64,000 nt of DNA from Sphagnum compactum (Eukaryota; Bryophyta; Sphagnopsida; Sphagnales): NCBI GenBank assembly GCA_965153455.1, contig OZ234493.1, positions 25,224,213-25,288,212 of the forward strand. The letters are read 5' to 3'. Both the position numbers and the translations under genes were made by a program. Under the pieces are notes generated by a model. It saw only the letters and a program-made list of their open reading frames with translations. It searched no databases and was not told the DNA's origin. Positions 60,506-64,000 of the stretch are shown here, piece after piece. Positions within the stretch are counted from its first letter, which is position 1, and each line of letters begins with the position of its first letter.

Positions 60506-63500
60506 CCACACAACATTTGTTTGGATATGCAAGCCTCGTCCAAAATCAAATGAACTATAATTCATTAAATGTTTCTTTGAAAAGGGCTACAACAAGTTGG
60601 GCTTACGTTACCAAAATAAAATTGTTTCATGAAGGTTATGTCCATCATAAGAATTAATAGAAAAAATTCCATAGAGAGTCACAACCACTCAAATGTCAAT
60701 TTAGTGATGTAGATGATATTTGATTGAGGAGATTGACATGGTGTTATGGTTTTAGAGTTTGACCCACCTTCGATTAGACACGATCACAAAAATGAATGAA
60801 AATGTTTAATAAAAATTAACATGTGAAGGTGAAGGATGCTTGGCTCATCGTGTAATGAACTTTCTCCTTGACCTTCTTTTTTGCTTCCTCTTACTTGGGT
60901 AGAAATCCATTACAATGGACTTTGAAGGAGATCACGATGCCCAATTTTGTGGGTGCAACAAGTAATTGCATAGAACCCAAAAGAAATATGAAATAGGTTG
61001 CAACCAAAAAAGAAAAAGGAAATAAATTAAATTAAATTAATAACACACAATGAACATTGATGAATAAATTAGAGCCATGCCACCCACCAAAGTTGAAATA
61101 AATGAGGACAACTAAAAAAATGAAGGTAGCGAGTTGTGTATCAAAGTTAACATCATACTTGATTGAGGGGTAAACCCTAAACCCTTTTGTAAACCCTAAA
61201 CCATCGTTTATACCGAGTCAAGTTCTCTTGGGATTTAAAAAATAAAATAAATTAGTGTTTCATGGGTTTGTAATTAAGTGGCAAAATCCTTTGACCTTTT
61301 GCTCTTAGAAAGGACCCCATCATCATCATCCATGGGCCTAGAAAAGGGTCCCCAAAGAAAGCTTGTGAGAATTAGTCCAAGCTGATTTTGGGGTAAGGAG
61401 TACAAACTACAAACCTTGTCCTAAACCTCTTCCTTCAAAGTATGACTCTGTCTACCAGGTACACATATTACACACACACCCCAACACTCCGGGATGAGAG
61501 TGATGAGGGTCCCCTCCGCGACATCCTTTGTGTTGTGGATTACCCCGGGAAATGGCAATAGAGCTTTTCTCATTCAGAGCAACTCCAACAATGCTGCAAT
61601 TGTATTCTATTGATTCAAAAAGAGAAAATTTTTAATTAATTTTTTTTAAAAAAATCACCCATTTCAAAGCAAGGATGAAATGCACTATATTTGAGGCGAT
61701 ATTCATATATCTATCACATTAAAATGTAATGTATTGTTTATCCCTTCCTTACTCTTAAATAATAAATATTGGAAATATACATTGTGTAATATCAATAATA
61801 ATTTTACTATTGCCATTGGAGATGCTCTTAATTAAGCTAATCTCCTTCATTAACCAATGACCAAGACCTCCATAATTTGATCTATAAGGTGTTTGTTGTT
61901 GATCATGTACTAGTTAAGGGGACACCCAAGGCGAATTCGCAGTTCCAGTTACAGTTTTATTGGCGGGGTTGCCGAAAAAAAAAACAAGCAGCTAAACTTA
62001 GACATTTGATTTTATTATCCAGAGTGACATACTGAGCACCGGTGGAGATGCTCTCTGGTACTGATTACTAACTCATAATAAGGGATTGAAAACTAATTGG
62101 GGACAAACATGTAAGCTATCCATATATGACAGTTGGTGTAGAGTATCCATGTTCAATTTTCCTTGGCATTATTTCATTCTAGACCTATTCATGGACCCCA
62201 ATCTCAATGAGGATTTGGGTATTGGGCCCCAGCTTTTTTTGAATTCTCAAATTTCAATTGGGCCGACCATTCCCATCAAACCCAACAAAATTGTGCGGTA
62301 GGTTTGTCCCGGACCCCACAATTTGAAACTCCCTTGGTTCACTCACCTTGACCACCCCCATCCCTCCGTCTCTTTCTCTCTCTCTCTTTCTCCGGGGGCA
62401 TCAAGGTCCTCCTCATATGTCCAAAATTATTTTGTGCAACATGTGACAAATAGCTCACATAAGTGTGCTCTTGCACCTCTTTCACCTCTTCTCTTATTGT
62501 TTTTCTTCACCTCCGTCTCGGTATCTTTCTTGGACAAATTTTGTCCTTTTTTTGAGGGTATTTTTGTGGGAAGGTTTGGCTAAATGGTTTTTCTCCTAAT
62601 TTACTCAATTAAATTTTTGGGTAAAATTGGTTGTTGTGCATAAGGGTCAGTTCTCCACTACTAGTTTTGAGAACTTGAGGTAGTAAGGTAGGTTCAAGGG
62701 TTTGGTTTATTTTATTTTATTTTATTGTTAAAATAAATTTTTTTTTTTTTCATGACCATATTTTCAAGAGTAAGGTTACATAACTATGTTGATAAACATT
62801 GGTGTGGCCACATGGGGGAGGGGAGGGGGTTGCTTAGTATCTTCATCTTCTTTTAGTGACCATACTTAACCCATGAAATGTTAAATTTGGATTTAGAGAG
62901 CATAATTTAGGTTTAGGATGAGATATTTACTAATGTTGCCAAGTTCTTGATTTCAAAAGGCAACTTTAGTCTCAATTATTACTAATTTTTGTTTTGGGTG
63001 GAACCTTTGATCTAGTCTTGAGTTTAGTTTTTTTTAAAAATTAAACCTTAGGTTTTGATTTTTTCACAAAAAATTTAGAATCAGTCCAATTTAAGATTAG
63101 GTTTAGTTCCAACTTCATTATACATAATGATTTATAATTTTTTCAGCAATATTATTTTTTTCAACAAGTACACAAAGTTCAAGATAAAAATTATGTAATA
63201 TTAATGATGTATAACCAACCAAATGGAATAACTTGCTTAAAAAATGTAGGGTCAAGCTTATATATACACTTATCTAATTAAAGAACTTGAATCAATTTAG
63301 AACATGACAACAAACTTTAAAACTTGACTTATAACTTGGATCCAAACTTATGTAAATCCCAAAACCGGGGAATGAGAATATAGACCTACATTTGCAAACA
63401 TTGACAAAAACATGTACATTATTTCTTCTCTTGGAATTGTCTTGCGTCTTGACCCAATATCTTTATGGAGATGTCAATTAAGACTTGTTATATATCAATG

Positions 63501-64000
63501 TTGTGTGGGTATTTATTTTTAACATGACATACGATTTTGGGTATTTTATATTTTATAACTTTGGTTACTTTTATGAACAAGGTGTTAAATTAAATATTTT
63601 TAAAAAACCTCCATGTTTGGTTTTTTTTTTTTTTTTTTTTTTCAAATTATGGCAAGTATCGGGGTATAAGGTTATTAAAGTGAATGCGATTTTGGATATG
63701 GTTAAGATTTAGGGTTATGATTTCAAGAAAAGCGCATACAATTGAAAAATCAAAAAAATAAAAATAAAAATTGAAGCTCAAACAAACAAAAATTGAAACA
63801 CATATACCAAAAAGGATCAAATTGACAAAAACCAAAGTTCACAACTTATACATAAAGAAGAAATTTAAACACACAAACTCAAAGTGATGGAAGAAATCTT
63901 AAATCTCAATAGTATTAATTCAAAACATTGAAACTTGAGGAGATCTCTGAGGTTTTCCTCATAAAAAATACATGGATAAAAAGTTTTGGGTTTTACCTTG
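60506..64000. other. AT-rich intergenic DNA to window end
   Basis: No gene is recognised. A frame at 62323-62583 encodes a Ser/Leu-rich stretch over a CT-rich run and looks incidental. Other features are a TTTTA repeat near 62703-62730, a poly(T) of ~23 at about 63619-63642, and poly(A/T) tracts. Confidence 0.5.

Noticed and set aside
1-64000. CRISPR arrays, bacterial operons or ribosome binding sites
   Set aside because: The repeats lack CRISPR-like direct-repeat/spacer structure, and the spliced genes show the DNA is eukaryotic.

Overview
The window reads as nuclear DNA of a land plant. It is AT-rich, has spliced genes with GT-AG introns, and is full of decayed transposons and degenerate low-complexity DNA. 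The best guess is a non-seed plant, probably a bryophyte and perhaps a moss. The reasons are a hydrolase-NBS-LRR immune-receptor architecture known to me from liverworts, a Ty3 element whose integrase resembles bryophyte/fern-type copies, and a PPR fragment of a style I associate with seedless plants. None of this proves the lineage.

Layout. 0.3-5.5 kb: a broken alpha/beta-hydrolase - NB-ARC - LRR gene on the + strand. It has at least two in-frame stops, frameshifts and key-residue losses, and ends in about 20 copies of a 72-bp LRR unit. 5.5-9 kb: AT-rich DNA with no gene I can support. 9-12.6 kb: an apparently intact two-exon FLZ-type zinc-finger gene with a long leader. 12.6-21.3 kb: intergenic DNA with a ~48-bp minisatellite and an ACCTA/TAGGT-rich block. 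21.3-23.6 kb: a Ty3 retrotransposon remnant followed directly by a LINE remnant, both with many stops. 24.8-26 kb: a minus-strand degenerate gene fragment, possibly CTC1-like (weak). 27.4-29.6 kb: further degenerate repeat blocks with a tRNA-like (SINE-like) copy. 31.2-32.1 kb: a small TIR element next to a ~607-bp near-perfect palindrome. 33.07-33.19 kb: a long hairpin.

34.06-45.93 kb: a complete 27-exon gene for the AP-2 clathrin adaptor alpha subunit. All 27 exons join in phase to give 1,014 residues, so this is the best-supported gene here. 48.6-49.4 kb: a PPR pseudogene fragment. 49.6-64 kb: tandem repeats, a C-rich tract and long AT-rich stretches without recognisable genes.

Functionally the two intact genes are unrelated: one is an endocytic adaptor subunit and the other a probable SnRK1-binding FLZ protein. 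The rest of the window is gene relics and mobile-element debris. I could not run searches; exon boundaries come from reading splice sites and phase by hand and comparing with remembered protein families.
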